Assembly (NCBI RefSeq): GCF_025965585.1
Contig: NZ_JAOPWR010000428.1
Span: forward strand, 1 to 52,413
Direction: 5' to 3'
Length of the DNA stretch: 52,413 bases
Source: Pseudonocardia sp.
Lineage (GTDB): Bacteria; Actinomycetota; Actinomycetes; Mycobacteriales; Pseudonocardiaceae
This document shows positions 33,398 to 41,193 of this stretch, piece by piece. The stretch's first letter is position 1. Every line of letters starts with the position of its first letter. The position numbers and the translations under genes were made by a program. The notes under the pieces were generated by a model that was not told where the DNA came from, did not search any database, and was given only the letters and a program-made list of their open reading frames with translations.

Positions 33398-33949
33398 TTA
33401 GTGGGAGAAGCCCAGCTTGCGGGCGGACTCGCTCGCGACCTGCCGCACCGCGGCGTCGTCGGTGCCCGGGTCGGGACGCACCTGCAGCACCACCCCGTCG
33501 CGGCCGGCGACCTTGCGCTGGACGAACCACGCACCGCCGCACGTAGCACCCGCGGAGCGCGCATCAGCGCTGGCCGGCAGCTCGCGGTGGTGCCGGCTCT
33601 TGATCGACGCCGTGACGCGCTCGTGCACCACCTGCGGCACGCGGCCGGGCTCGGCGAGGCGCAGCCGTCGCGCGGGGAGGTCGGCGAGCAGCACCGCACC
33701 ACCGAGGTCGTCGACCTCCTGCGCCTCGACGAACGCGAGCGCGCCGTTGCCCCAGGTGGCCTTGCTGACGAGGTGCCAGCCGATGCGGCGGGGCCCGTCG
33801 TCCTCGATCCACACCCCGCGCGACGTGGCCACGAGATGCCCGCCGCCGGCGAGCGCGGCCGAGGCGAGCACGTGCTCGTCGGGGTCGAGGCGCGCGGCGA
33901 AGCCCTCGGGAAGCTCGTCGCGGCCCAGCAGTTTCCTGAACAGGTTCAT
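33398..33949 (-). CDS. Conserved hypothetical protein coupled to dnaG
   Basis: A 183-aa soluble protein I do not recognise by function. It begins MNLFRKLLGRDELPEGF and has a beta-rich first half (VLASAALAGGGHLVATSRGVWIE) that resembles a small PH-like or beta-barrel domain. The second half has a helix (RVPQVVHERVTASIKSRHH) and a beta/helix end (GVVLQVRPDPG). No signal peptide, membrane helix or metal motif is visible. Its ATG overlaps the dnaG stop (ATGA), and similar genes commonly follow dnaG in actinobacteria, so it is translated with primase. Any replication role is a guess. Confidence 0.7.
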   Translation of the reverse strand: MNLFRKLLGRDELPEGFAARLDPDEHVLASAALAGGGHLVATSRGVWIEDDGPRRIGWHLVSKATWGNGALAFVEAQEVDDLGGAVLLADLPARRLRLAEPGRVPQVVHERVTASIKSRHHRELPASADARSAGATCGGAWFVQRKVAGRDGVVLQVRPDPGTDDAAVRQVASESARKLGFSH

Positions 33950-35817
33950 CGGGCAGCCATCCCGCGCAGCGCGATCCGGTACTGCTCCAGCGGCACCAGG
34001 TCGCCGAAGAGCTGATGGTAGGCGTCGGCGTCCTCGACGGGGTTGGTGCGCTGCAGCCGCGCCTTGAGCTCCGCCACCTGCGCCTCCACGAGCGCGAGCC
34101 GCACCCCGGCGATGACGCTGCTGACGTAGCGCGCCTCCTCGCCGTCGAAGCGCGACCCGGTGCGGCGGGGCAGCTCCATCGGCTCGACGGCGAGCTCCGA
34201 CACCAGCGGTCGGACGTCGGGCGTGCACTCGAGCGTGACGGCCTCCAGCCAGGCCGGCCCCTGCAGCCCCGCGCTCACCCCGCCGGCCGCCTGCACCGCC
34301 CGGTGCACCCCGGCCAGCGCCGGGTGCGTGAACGCCTGCTCGGGCAGCTCGTCGTAGCTCGGGCCGGCCACCGACGGCACCTGCAGCGCGGCCTTGAGCG
34401 CCTCGCGCTGGACGTGCAGGCGGGGATCGTCCTTCGGCGGGGGCGGCACGGGGGCGCGGCGCGACCGGCTGCTGCCATCGGGCGACGCTCCGGCCGACTC
34501 GCGCACCCGGCGCACGACCATCGCGATGTCGTCCCAGCTCGTCCAGCCCGCGAGCCGGCGCGCGTACTCGTCGCGCAGGTCCTCGCGCTTGATGCGCGCC
34601 ACCAGCGGCACCGTGCGCTGCAGCGCCGCCACCCGGCCCTCGGCCCGGTCGAGGTCGTACTCGCGCAGGATCGAGCGGATCGCGAACTCGTAGATCGGCT
34701 CGCGGCGCGCCACCAGGTCGCGGACGGCCGTGTCGCCGTGGGACTGGCGAAGCTCGCAAGGGTCCTGCCCGTCGGGGGCGATCGTGACGAACGTCTGTGT
34801 GGCGAACGTCTGCTCGCCCTCGAACGCCTTGATCGCGGCCGCCTGCCCGGCCGCGTCGCCGTCGAAGGTGTAGATGACCTCGCCCATGTCGAACGAGTCG
34901 TCACCGATGAGCCTGCGGATCACCGAGATGTGCTCGGCGCCGAACGCCGTGCCGCACGACGCGACGGCCGTCGGCACGCCGGCGAGGTGCATGGCCATCA
35001 CGTCGGTGTAGCCCTCGACCACGACCACCTGGCGGCGTTTGACGATCTCCTGCTTGGCGAGGTCGAGCCCGAACAGCACGCTGGACTTGCGGTACACCGG
35101 CGAGTCGGCCGTGTTGAGGTACTTGGCATCGATCTTGTCGTCGTCGTACAGGCGGCGGGCACCGAACCCGACGACCTCGCCGCCGCGGTCGCGGATGGGC
35201 CACAGCAGCCTGCGGTGGAAGCGGTCGATGGGCCCGCGGTTGCCCTCGCGCGACAGGCCGGCCTTCGTCAGCTCGTCGAGGGAGAACCCGGCGGCGAGCA
35301 GGTGCTTGGTGAGGGCGTCCCAGCCGGACGGGGCGTAACCGCAGCCGAAACGGACCGCGGCGGCGGTGTCGAAGCCCCGCGAGGTGAGGAACTGGACGGC
35401 GGGCGCAGCCTCGGGGGTGCGCAGCTGAGCGGCGTAGAACTCCGCGGCGCGCTTGTTGGCCTCCAGCAGGCGGGTCTTGGTGCCCCGGTCGCGCTGGACG
35501 GAGCTGCCGCCGCCCTCGTAGGTGAGCTGGAACCCGACCTTGTCGGCCAGCCGCTCGACGGCCTCGACGAAGCCGACGACCTCGATCTTCTGGATGAACG
35601 CGATGGCGTCGCCGCCCTCGCCGCACCCGAAGCAGTGGAACGTGCCGTGGCTGGGCCGCACGTTGAACGACGGCGACTTCTCGTCGTGGAACGGGCACAG
35701 CCCCTTCAGCGAGCCGGAACCGGCTGGCCGCAGGGCCACGTAGTCGCCCACGACCTCGTCGATGCGGGCGCGGTCGCGGACCTCGACGATGTCGCTGTCC
35801 CGGATCCGCCCTGCCAC
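33946..35817 (-). CDS. dnaG: DNA primase
   Basis: A 623-aa DnaG that makes RNA primers at the replication fork. The N-terminal zinc ribbon has Cys41, His44, Cys62 and Cys65 (CPFHDEKSPSFNV, then FHCFGCGEGGDA). The TOPRIM core includes VVVEGYTDVMAMH and YTFDGDAAGQAA. The C-terminal region is the helicase-binding domain. The start is GTG 35817; TAGACT lies 6 nt upstream, suggesting a leaderless message. It is followed in coupled fashion by the hypothetical gene at 33949. Confidence 0.97.
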   Translation of the reverse strand: MAGRIRDSDIVEVRDRARIDEVVGDYVALRPAGSGSLKGLCPFHDEKSPSFNVRPSHGTFHCFGCGEGGDAIAFIQKIEVVGFVEAVERLADKVGFQLTYEGGGSSVQRDRGTKTRLLEANKRAAEFYAAQLRTPEAAPAVQFLTSRGFDTAAAVRFGCGYAPSGWDALTKHLLAAGFSLDELTKAGLSREGNRGPIDRFHRRLLWPIRDRGGEVVGFGARRLYDDDKIDAKYLNTADSPVYRKSSVLFGLDLAKQEIVKRRQVVVVEGYTDVMAMHLAGVPTAVASCGTAFGAEHISVIRRLIGDDSFDMGEVIYTFDGDAAGQAAAIKAFEGEQTFATQTFVTIAPDGQDPCELRQSHGDTAVRDLVARREPIYEFAIRSILREYDLDRAEGRVAALQRTVPLVARIKREDLRDEYARRLAGWTSWDDIAMVVRRVRESAGASPDGSSRSRRAPVPPPPKDDPRLHVQREALKAALQVPSVAGPSYDELPEQAFTHPALAGVHRAVQAAGGVSAGLQGPAWLEAVTLECTPDVRPLVSELAVEPMELPRRTGSRFDGEEARYVSSVIAGVRLALVEAQVAELKARLQRTNPVEDADAYHQLFGDLVPLEQYRIALRGMAAR

Positions 35818-35823
35818 GGGCCG

Positions 35824-35829
35824 AGTCTA
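35824..35829 (-). promoter_or_regulatory. dnaG -10 box
   Basis: TAGACT on the minus strand, 6 nt before the GTG start at 35817, is a TANNNT element at the distance used for leaderless actinobacterial transcripts. No clear -35 is seen. Confidence 0.45.
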
Positions 35830-35843
35830 GAACCTCGCGCGGG

Positions 35844-36029
35844 TCAGGCGGCGTGCACGGGCCGCTGCGCGGGCGCCGTGCGCTGCGCCGGGATCGCCCC
35901 CACCGCCACCGCCCGTTCCGGGCGGGGCCGCTGGGGCAGGTCGAGCAGAGCGGGCGCCAGCGCCATCACCAGCAGCACCGCCAGGCCGGCCGCTGAACCG
36001 AGGACCGTGAGGATGTCCGTGATCGTCAT
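35844..36029 (-). CDS. Small single-pass membrane protein
   Basis: A 61-aa micro-protein: MTITDILTVLGSAAG leads into one hydrophobic helix (about 8-27), then a Pro/Arg-rich cytosolic or external tail ending PVHAA. GGTGGAGAC immediately before ATG 36029 is a strong ribosome site and is the main reason to call it real. No family recognised. It sits between dnaG and the divergent acs gene. Confidence 0.55.
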   Translation of the reverse strand: MTITDILTVLGSAAGLAVLLVMALAPALLDLPQRPRPERAVAVGAIPAQRTAPAQRPVHAA

Positions 36030-36171
36030 GTCTCCACCTTCCGCCTCGAAACCGTGCAGCACCTCGGCCGGAGGTACGGATTGCCTGAGAACACCCGGCC
36101 ATGAGGACGAGCCGCTCCGGGTGAGCGTCTTCACGCCGATCGACGGGCCGTCTGCTGGCAGGCTGGAGGCG

Positions 36172-38093
36172 GTGAGCCCGCAGGACGAGACGTTCCCCCC
36201 GCCCGCCGCCCTCGCCGCCGCCGCGAACGTCCGGGAGGACGCCTACGCCCAGGCCCGCGCCGACCCGGAGGCGTTCTGGGCGCGGCAGGCCCGGCGCCTG
36301 GAGTGGACCCGCGAGCCCGAACAGACCTACGACGGCAGCGGCTTCCCGAACGTCACCTGGTTCGCCGACGGCACGCTCAACGTGGCCCGCAACTGCGTCG
36401 ACCGGCACGTCGAGAACGGCCTCGGGGACAAGACGGCGCTGCTGTGGGAGGGCGAGCCGGGCGACGAGCGCACGGTCACCTACGCGCAACTGCAGACCGA
36501 GGTCGCCCGCTGCGCGCACGCGCTCACCGAGCTCGGCGTGGGCCGGGGGGACGTGGTGGTCGTCTACCTGCCGGTGCTGGTCGAGACGGTCGTGGTGATG
36601 CTGGCCTGCGCCCGGATCGGCGCGGTGCACTCGATGGTCTTCGGCGGCTTCTCCGCCGGCTCGCTGCGCTTCCGCGTGACCGACGGGCAGGCGAAGCTGC
36701 TCGTCACCACCGACGGGCAGTACCGCCGGGGCAAGGCCGTGCCGGTCAAGCCCAACGCCGACGCCGCCGTCGAGGGCATCGAGTCGATCGAGCACGTGCT
36801 CGTGATCCGCCGCACCGGCGGCGACGTCGACTGGACCGACGGCCGCGACGTCTGGTGGCACGACGTCGTCGACGGGCAGCCGAGCACCCACGAGGCCGAG
36901 GCCTTCCCGGCCGAGACCCCCCTGATGCTGATCTACACGTCCGGCACCACCGGCACCCCCAAGGGACTGCTGCACACCATGGGCGGCTACCTCACCCAGG
37001 CGTCGTGGACGGCGTGGGCGTGCTTCGACCACAAGCCCGACGACGTGTACTGGTGCACCGCGGACCTCGCCTGGGTCACCGCGCACACCTACGAGGTCTA
37101 CGGCCCGCTGTCCAACGGCGTCACGCAGGTGATCTACGAGGGCACCCGGACACCCCCGGGCCCGGCCGGCACTTCGCGATCATCGCCAAGCACGGCGTCA
37201 CCGTGTACTACACCGCGCCCACGCTGGTGCGGACGTACATGAAGGGGGGCGAGGACGTGCCCGGAGCGCACGACCTCTCGTCGCTGCGCCTGCTCGGGTC
37301 CGTCGGCGAGGCCATCAACCCCGAGGCCTGGCGCTGGTTCCACCGCGTCATCGGCGGCGGGCGGTGCCCGATCGTCGACACGTGGTGGCAGTCGGAGACC
37401 GGCGCGGCCGTGGTGGCACCGCTGCCCGGCGTCACACCGCTCAAGCCCGGTTCGGCCACGTTCCCGCTGCCGGGGCTCTCGGTGCGCGTGGTCGACGACC
37501 ACGGCCGCACCTGCGACCCGGACGAGGGCGGCCTGCTCGTGATCGACCGGCCGTGGCCCGGCATGGCCCGCACCGTCTGGGGCGACCCGGACCGCTACGT
37601 GAGGAGCTACTTCGCGAAGTTCCGCGAGCAGGGCTGGTACACCGCAGGCGACGGGGCGCGGATCGACGCGGACGGCTACGTCTGGCTGCAGGGCCGCGTC
37701 GACGACGTGATGAACGTGTCCGGCCACCGGCTCAGCTCGATCGAGCTGGAGTCCGCGCTGGTCAGCCACCCGCGCGTGGCCGAGGCGGGCGTCGTCGGGG
37801 CGCCGGACGCCACCACCGGCCAGGCCGTCGTCGCGTTCGTCATCGCGAAGGGCCTGGCCTCGCCGGGCGAGGACCTGAACGCGGAGCTGCGCGCCCACGT
37901 CGGCCGCGAGCTCGGGCCCGTCGCGCGGCCGCGCGAGGTGATCGTCGTGGACGAGCTGCCCAAGACCCGTTCGGGCAAGATCATGCGCCGGCTGCTGCTG
38001 GACGTCACCGCGGGCCGGGAGCCGGGCGACACCACGTCGCTGGTGGACCCGGACGCGTTCACGGCCCTGGCTGCGGACTTCCGGAGGCGCTGA
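36172..38093 (+). pseudogene. acs: Acetyl-CoA synthetase gene interrupted by a one-base frameshift
   Basis: Two frames together encode a complete ~640-aa AMP-forming acetyl-CoA synthetase. Frame 1 (36172 to about 37144) has the N-terminus, GAVHSMVFGGFSAGSLRFR, the P-loop YTSGTTGTPKG and WCTADLAWVTAHTY. The other frame (about 37148 on) continues with HFAIIAKHGVTVYYTAPTL, DTWWQSETGA, GDGARIDADGY and the acetylatable Lys motif PKTRSGKIMRR. One C seems missing in CCC at 37145-37147: four C would restore Gly-Thr-Pro-Asp-Thr-Pro. As written, frame 1 ends at 37242. It may be a true mutation or a sequencing error. The GTG 36172 start is by family length; GTG 36121 is possible. Confidence 0.9.
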
Positions 38094-38997
38094 GCACCGG
38101 CTCGGCGCCCCGGCGCCGCCGTCGCCCGAGCATGCCCAGCCCGACGTACATGCCGACCAGGGCGATGGCCAGGCCGAGCACGGCCTGCAGCGTGAGGTCC
38201 TCGCCGAGGATCGGCACGGCCAGCAGCGCGACGGTGGCCGGCACGAGGTTGAGCAGCGCGCTGACGTGCACCGTGCCGACCTGGCGGAGCAGCACGAACA
38301 TCACCGCGAACGCGATGGCCGAGTTGAACACGCCCAGCCATGCGGCCGCGGCCCACGCCCCGGGGGTGGGAGGCAGCCACTGCGCCCCGCTGAACGGCAT
38401 GACGACGAGCGTGATCGCCAGCGACGTCAGCATCTGCACGGTCACGCTCATGCTGATCGCCGTGCCCGCGCCGAAGCGCTTCTGGTAGAGCGTGCCCGCC
38501 GCCAGCGCGAGCATCCCGAGCACCGGGAACACGACGGCCGCGCCGAGCTTCGCACCACTCAGCTCGTCGCTGAGCACGACGTAGACGCCCGCCGCCCCGA
38601 GCACCAGGCCGATCACCGGCGCGGCGCCCAGCCGTTCGGACAGCAGCAGCGGTGTGAGCAGCCCGACGAGCAGCGGCGCCATGCCCAGCACCAGGCTCGA
38701 CAGTCCGGCGGGCACCCCGGCCGCGAGCCCCGTGTAGACGGCCGAGAACTGCCCCACCTGCAGCAGCAGCGCCGTGACCACCAGGTGCAGCCAGGCCCGG
38801 CCGCGCGGCAGCGGCGGGCGCGTGACCACGGCGACCGCCCCCATGACCACCGCGGCGATGATGAACCGCCACATCAGGGTGGTCAGTACGTCCATCCGCT
38901 GGGTGGCGAGTTTGCCGGCGATGAACCCCGACGCCCACAGGGGCACGAACACCACACTGAGCAGGGGGACGACGGCGCGGTCGAGACGGCTGCGCAT
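38059..38997 (-). CDS. EamA-family (DMT superfamily) transporter
   Basis: A 312-aa membrane protein with ten hydrophobic helices in two EamA repeats: FVPLWASGFIAGKLATQRMD near the N-terminus, and LGVFNSAIAFAVMFVLLRQVG and ILGEDLTLQAVLGLAIALVG in the second. Members export amino acids or other metabolites. ATG 38997 has AGGGG 3-4 nt upstream; ATG 39015 would add six residues. Its 3' end overlaps the acs 3' end by 35 nt in convergent orientation. Substrate unknown. Confidence 0.9.
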   Translation of the reverse strand: MRSRLDRAVVPLLSVVFVPLWASGFIAGKLATQRMDVLTTLMWRFIIAAVVMGAVAVVTRPPLPRGRAWLHLVVTALLLQVGQFSAVYTGLAAGVPAGLSSLVLGMAPLLVGLLTPLLLSERLGAAPVIGLVLGAAGVYVVLSDELSGAKLGAAVVFPVLGMLALAAGTLYQKRFGAGTAISMSVTVQMLTSLAITLVVMPFSGAQWLPPTPGAWAAAAWLGVFNSAIAFAVMFVLLRQVGTVHVSALLNLVPATVALLAVPILGEDLTLQAVLGLAIALVGMYVGLGMLGRRRRRGAEPVLSASGSPQPGP

Positions 38998-39105
38998 GAC
39001 CCCTACTGTTCGCATTGCTAACGGACGTGTCAAAGCGAGGTGCGGGTCGCCACATCCGCCGCGCGCCTCCCCCGCCCCCGCGTCGCGGCCCGGCATGATC
39101 TCCCG

Positions 39106-39870
39106 GTGCGGCACGACGGCAGGCGAACGGGACGGCTCCTCGCGACGGCGGGATTGATCATCTCGATGGTGGGGACCGTCGCCCTCACGGGATGCTCGAC
39201 CCTGCCGACGCTGGTGGTCCCCGCGTTCCCGATGCCCGCGGCCCCGGCCGCGGCACCCGTGGCCGTCACCGCCGGGGACGCCGCGGCCGCGCTCGCGAAG
39301 CTCCCGGTGAAGGGCCGCGCCCCCAAGACCGGGTACACGCGCGACCAGTTCGGGGCCGCCTGGTCCGACATCGACCACAACGGCTGTGACCAGCGTGACG
39401 ACGTGCTCGCCCGGGACATGACCAAGGAGACCTTCAAGGCCGGCACGCACAACTGCGTGGTCCTCACCGGCACGCTCAAGGATCCGTACACGGGCAAGAC
39501 CATCTCCTTCACCCGCGGCCAGGGCACGAGCGAGGCGGTGCAGATCGACCATGTCGTCGCGCTGTCGGACGCCTGGCAGAAGGGCGCCCAGAAACTCAGT
39601 GCCGACACCCGTAAGCAGCTGGGCAACGACCCGCTCAACCTGCTCGCCGTCGACGGCCCGACCAACCAGTCCAAGGGCGACGGTGACGCCGCGACCTGGC
39701 TGCCGCCGGTGAAGTCCTACCGGTGCTCCTACGTGGCCCGGCAGGTGGCGGTGAAGACCAAGTACGGCCTGTGGGTGACGAAGGCCGAGCACGACGCGAT
39801 CGCCGGGATCCTCGCGACCTGCCCCGCTCAGAAGCTCCCGGCCGATTCGACCGTGGCCGCGCACACCTGA
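39106..39870 (+). CDS. Secreted HNH/DUF1524-type nuclease lipoprotein
   Basis: A 254-aa protein. A basic start and hydrophobic helix end in the lipobox VALTGC (Cys30), so it should be exported and lipidated. An Ala/Pro linker leads to an HNH-like nuclease domain: VQIDHVVALSDAW provides the DH pair, and NDPLNLLAVDGPTNQSKGD the conserved Asn and Lys of the DUF1524/GmrSD-C type. Paired Cys residues (NGCDQRDD, NCVVLTG, YRCSYV, ATCPA) suit an extracellular protein. GTG 39106 gives the best signal peptide. Family role: extracellular DNA/RNA breakdown for nutrition or competition; no immunity gene is evident next to it. Confidence 0.85.
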   Translation: MRHDGRRTGRLLATAGLIISMVGTVALTGCSTLPTLVVPAFPMPAAPAAAPVAVTAGDAAAALAKLPVKGRAPKTGYTRDQFGAAWSDIDHNGCDQRDDVLARDMTKETFKAGTHNCVVLTGTLKDPYTGKTISFTRGQGTSEAVQIDHVVALSDAWQKGAQKLSADTRKQLGNDPLNLLAVDGPTNQSKGDGDAATWLPPVKSYRCSYVARQVAVKTKYGLWVTKAEHDAIAGILATCPAQKLPADSTVAAHT

Positions 39871-39873
39871 GGC

Positions 39874-39910
39874 TTGCCTTCGAGCGCGCTCGAAGGCCTA
39901 CCGTCGGTCC
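39874..39910 (+). promoter_or_regulatory. MerR-type promoter with 22-bp palindromic operator
   Basis: TTGCCT (39874-39879), a 19-bp spacer, and TACCGT (39899-39904) end 6 nt before ATG 39911. A perfect 22-bp palindrome with half-site GCCTTCGAGCG fills 39876-39897. The overlong spacer with a central dyad is the classic layout of MerR-activated promoters, here placed before the merR gene itself. Confidence 0.7.
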
Positions 39911-40351
39911 ATGACCGTCATGGTGGACCCGGTGGACCTCGCCCTCGACCGGCTGCGCAGGCAGGACGCCGCGGCGCCGGAGATCGACGGCGCGCTGAAC
40001 ATCGCGGAGATGGCCGAGCGCACCGGTGTCAGCGCCCACACCCTGCGCTACTACGAGCGGATCGGGCTCCTCGGCGCCGTCGCCCGCGATGCGTCCGGCT
40101 ACCGGATCTACTCCGCCGCCGACTTCTCCCGCGTCGTGTTCCTCACCCGGCTGCGGATGACGGGCATGCCGATCCGCGAGCTGATCCGCTACGTGGAGCT
40201 GACGGGCGCGGGCGAGGCGACCGTGGACGAGCGGCTGGCGATGCTGCAGGCACACCGCGAGGCCGTCCGCACGCAGCTGGCCGAGCTGCAGTTCGCCCTG
40301 AAGACCATCGAGCACAAGATCGACATGTACGGCGGCAGCTGCGCCCCGTGA
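39911..40351 (+). CDS. MerR-family transcriptional regulator
   Basis: A 146-aa MerR protein. After a 28-residue N-terminal extension the HTH reads LNIAEMAERTGVSAHTLRYY (about 29-48) with ERIGLLGAVARDASGYRIYS. A dimerisation coiled coil (about 100-140) follows. The C-terminus GGSCAP has a single Cys, so no thiol-metal site like that of MerR or CueR is evident; an organic effector or stress signal is more likely. It is probably autoregulated through the dyad at 39876-39897. The target gene is not obvious; the preceding nuclease gene and downstream DUF4232 gene are not clearly connected. Confidence 0.93.
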   Translation: MTVMVDPVDLALDRLRRQDAAAPEIDGALNIAEMAERTGVSAHTLRYYERIGLLGAVARDASGYRIYSAADFSRVVFLTRLRMTGMPIRELIRYVELTGAGEATVDERLAMLQAHREAVRTQLAELQFALKTIEHKIDMYGGSCAP

Positions 40352-40358
40352 CGCCCGG

Positions 40359-40967
40359 CTACCGGACCGCGGTGAGTGGGCCCACGAACGTGCCCGGGTG
40401 GGTGGCCTCGTCCTGCCGCAGGACGGTGTCGCCGAGTGTCCATGCGGCGGTGAGCTGCGCCGTGTCGCCGGGCGGGGTGGTGACGACCTGCGTGGGCTTC
40501 CAGCCCGTGGACCCCTGCGACCCGATCGAGCCGGGAGTGTCGGTGAGGTAGGTGAGCGTGGCGGTGGCGCTCGCGCCGGGGTCCAGGGTGTAGCTCCGCT
40601 GCGCGGCGCCGGCGCCGGGACGGGGCACGGAGTACGTCGGGCCGTTCGGGTCCGGCGGCCCCTGCAGGTCGACGCCGGGCACCCCGGACGCCACGCAGGC
40701 CCGGCCCGAGGTGTTCGTGAAGACCAGCGCGACCGTCTCCTGGCCCGGGCTGGTCTCCGGGCCCTTCTTCCCCAGGCGGACGCCGAGCTCGGCGGCGGTG
40801 CACCGGGCGGCCGGGCCGGCGCCGCTCTCGGCGGTGGTAGCCGTTGTGGTCGCGGCCGACGACACCGGCGCCCCCGTCGCCGGCGCGGCTGCCCCACCGC
40901 ACGCGGTCAGCGTCATGGTCGTGGCCACCGCGCAGAGCACGCCCACCCCCGTGTACCGCCCGCGCAT
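40359..40967 (-). CDS. DUF4232-type secreted lipoprotein
   Basis: A 202-aa protein. The signal sequence ends with lipobox LTACG (Cys23); an Ala/Thr-rich linker (24-50) follows. The C-terminal ~150 residues read as a beta-sandwich with paired Cys (AARCTAAELG and GRACVASGVPG), FTNTSG and LDPGASATATL, the usual features of DUF4232 proteins in actinobacteria. Function unknown; such proteins sit on the cell surface. GAGAGGGG lies just before ATG 40967. It is convergent with merR, 7 nt apart. Confidence 0.8.
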   Translation of the reverse strand: MRGRYTGVGVLCAVATTMTLTACGGAAAPATGAPVSSAATTTATTAESGAGPAARCTAAELGVRLGKKGPETSPGQETVALVFTNTSGRACVASGVPGVDLQGPPDPNGPTYSVPRPGAGAAQRSYTLDPGASATATLTYLTDTPGSIGSQGSTGWKPTQVVTTPPGDTAQLTAAWTLGDTVLRQDEATHPGTFVGPLTAVR

Positions 40968-41020
40968 GTCCGCCCCTCTCCGTAGATCAACTGGTGCCGG
41001 AACGGTAGCGCGGATCGTGG

Positions 41021-41188
41021 TCACGCATCGCCGCCGCCACGCTCACCGGCGCGCCGCCGGACGCGCCAGCGCGGCCACGTGTCCTGCACGGCGTCCTCGG
41101 CGTCGTGGGTCGAGCCAGGCATCCGGCAGGCGATGCCGAGCAGCCGCGGGCACTGCTCCGCGAAGGCCACCACCGCATCCGGCGTCAT
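41021..41188 (-). pseudogene. Truncated ECF sigma factor gene (5' fragment)
   Basis: A 55-codon frame from ATG 41188. Residues about 5-42 match region 2 of SigJ/ECF41-like sigma factors: FAEQCPRLLGIACRM, then HDAEDAVQDTWPRW (the D-A-E-D-A-V-Q-D-T-W core is diagnostic). The similarity ends abruptly and the frame runs out as Arg/Gly-rich sequence to a stop at 41021. Regions 2.4, 4 and the C-terminal domain are missing, so it cannot work as a sigma factor. It lies 5 nt beyond the dgt stop on the same strand's downstream side of the operon, and looks like deletion debris. Confidence 0.75.
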
Positions 41189-41193
41189 CGCGG

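Noticed and set aside
34015..36171. Long plus-strand extension upstream of acs
   Set aside because: The part before 36172 is antisense to dnaG and unlike any acetyl-CoA synthetase; only the final portion is real.
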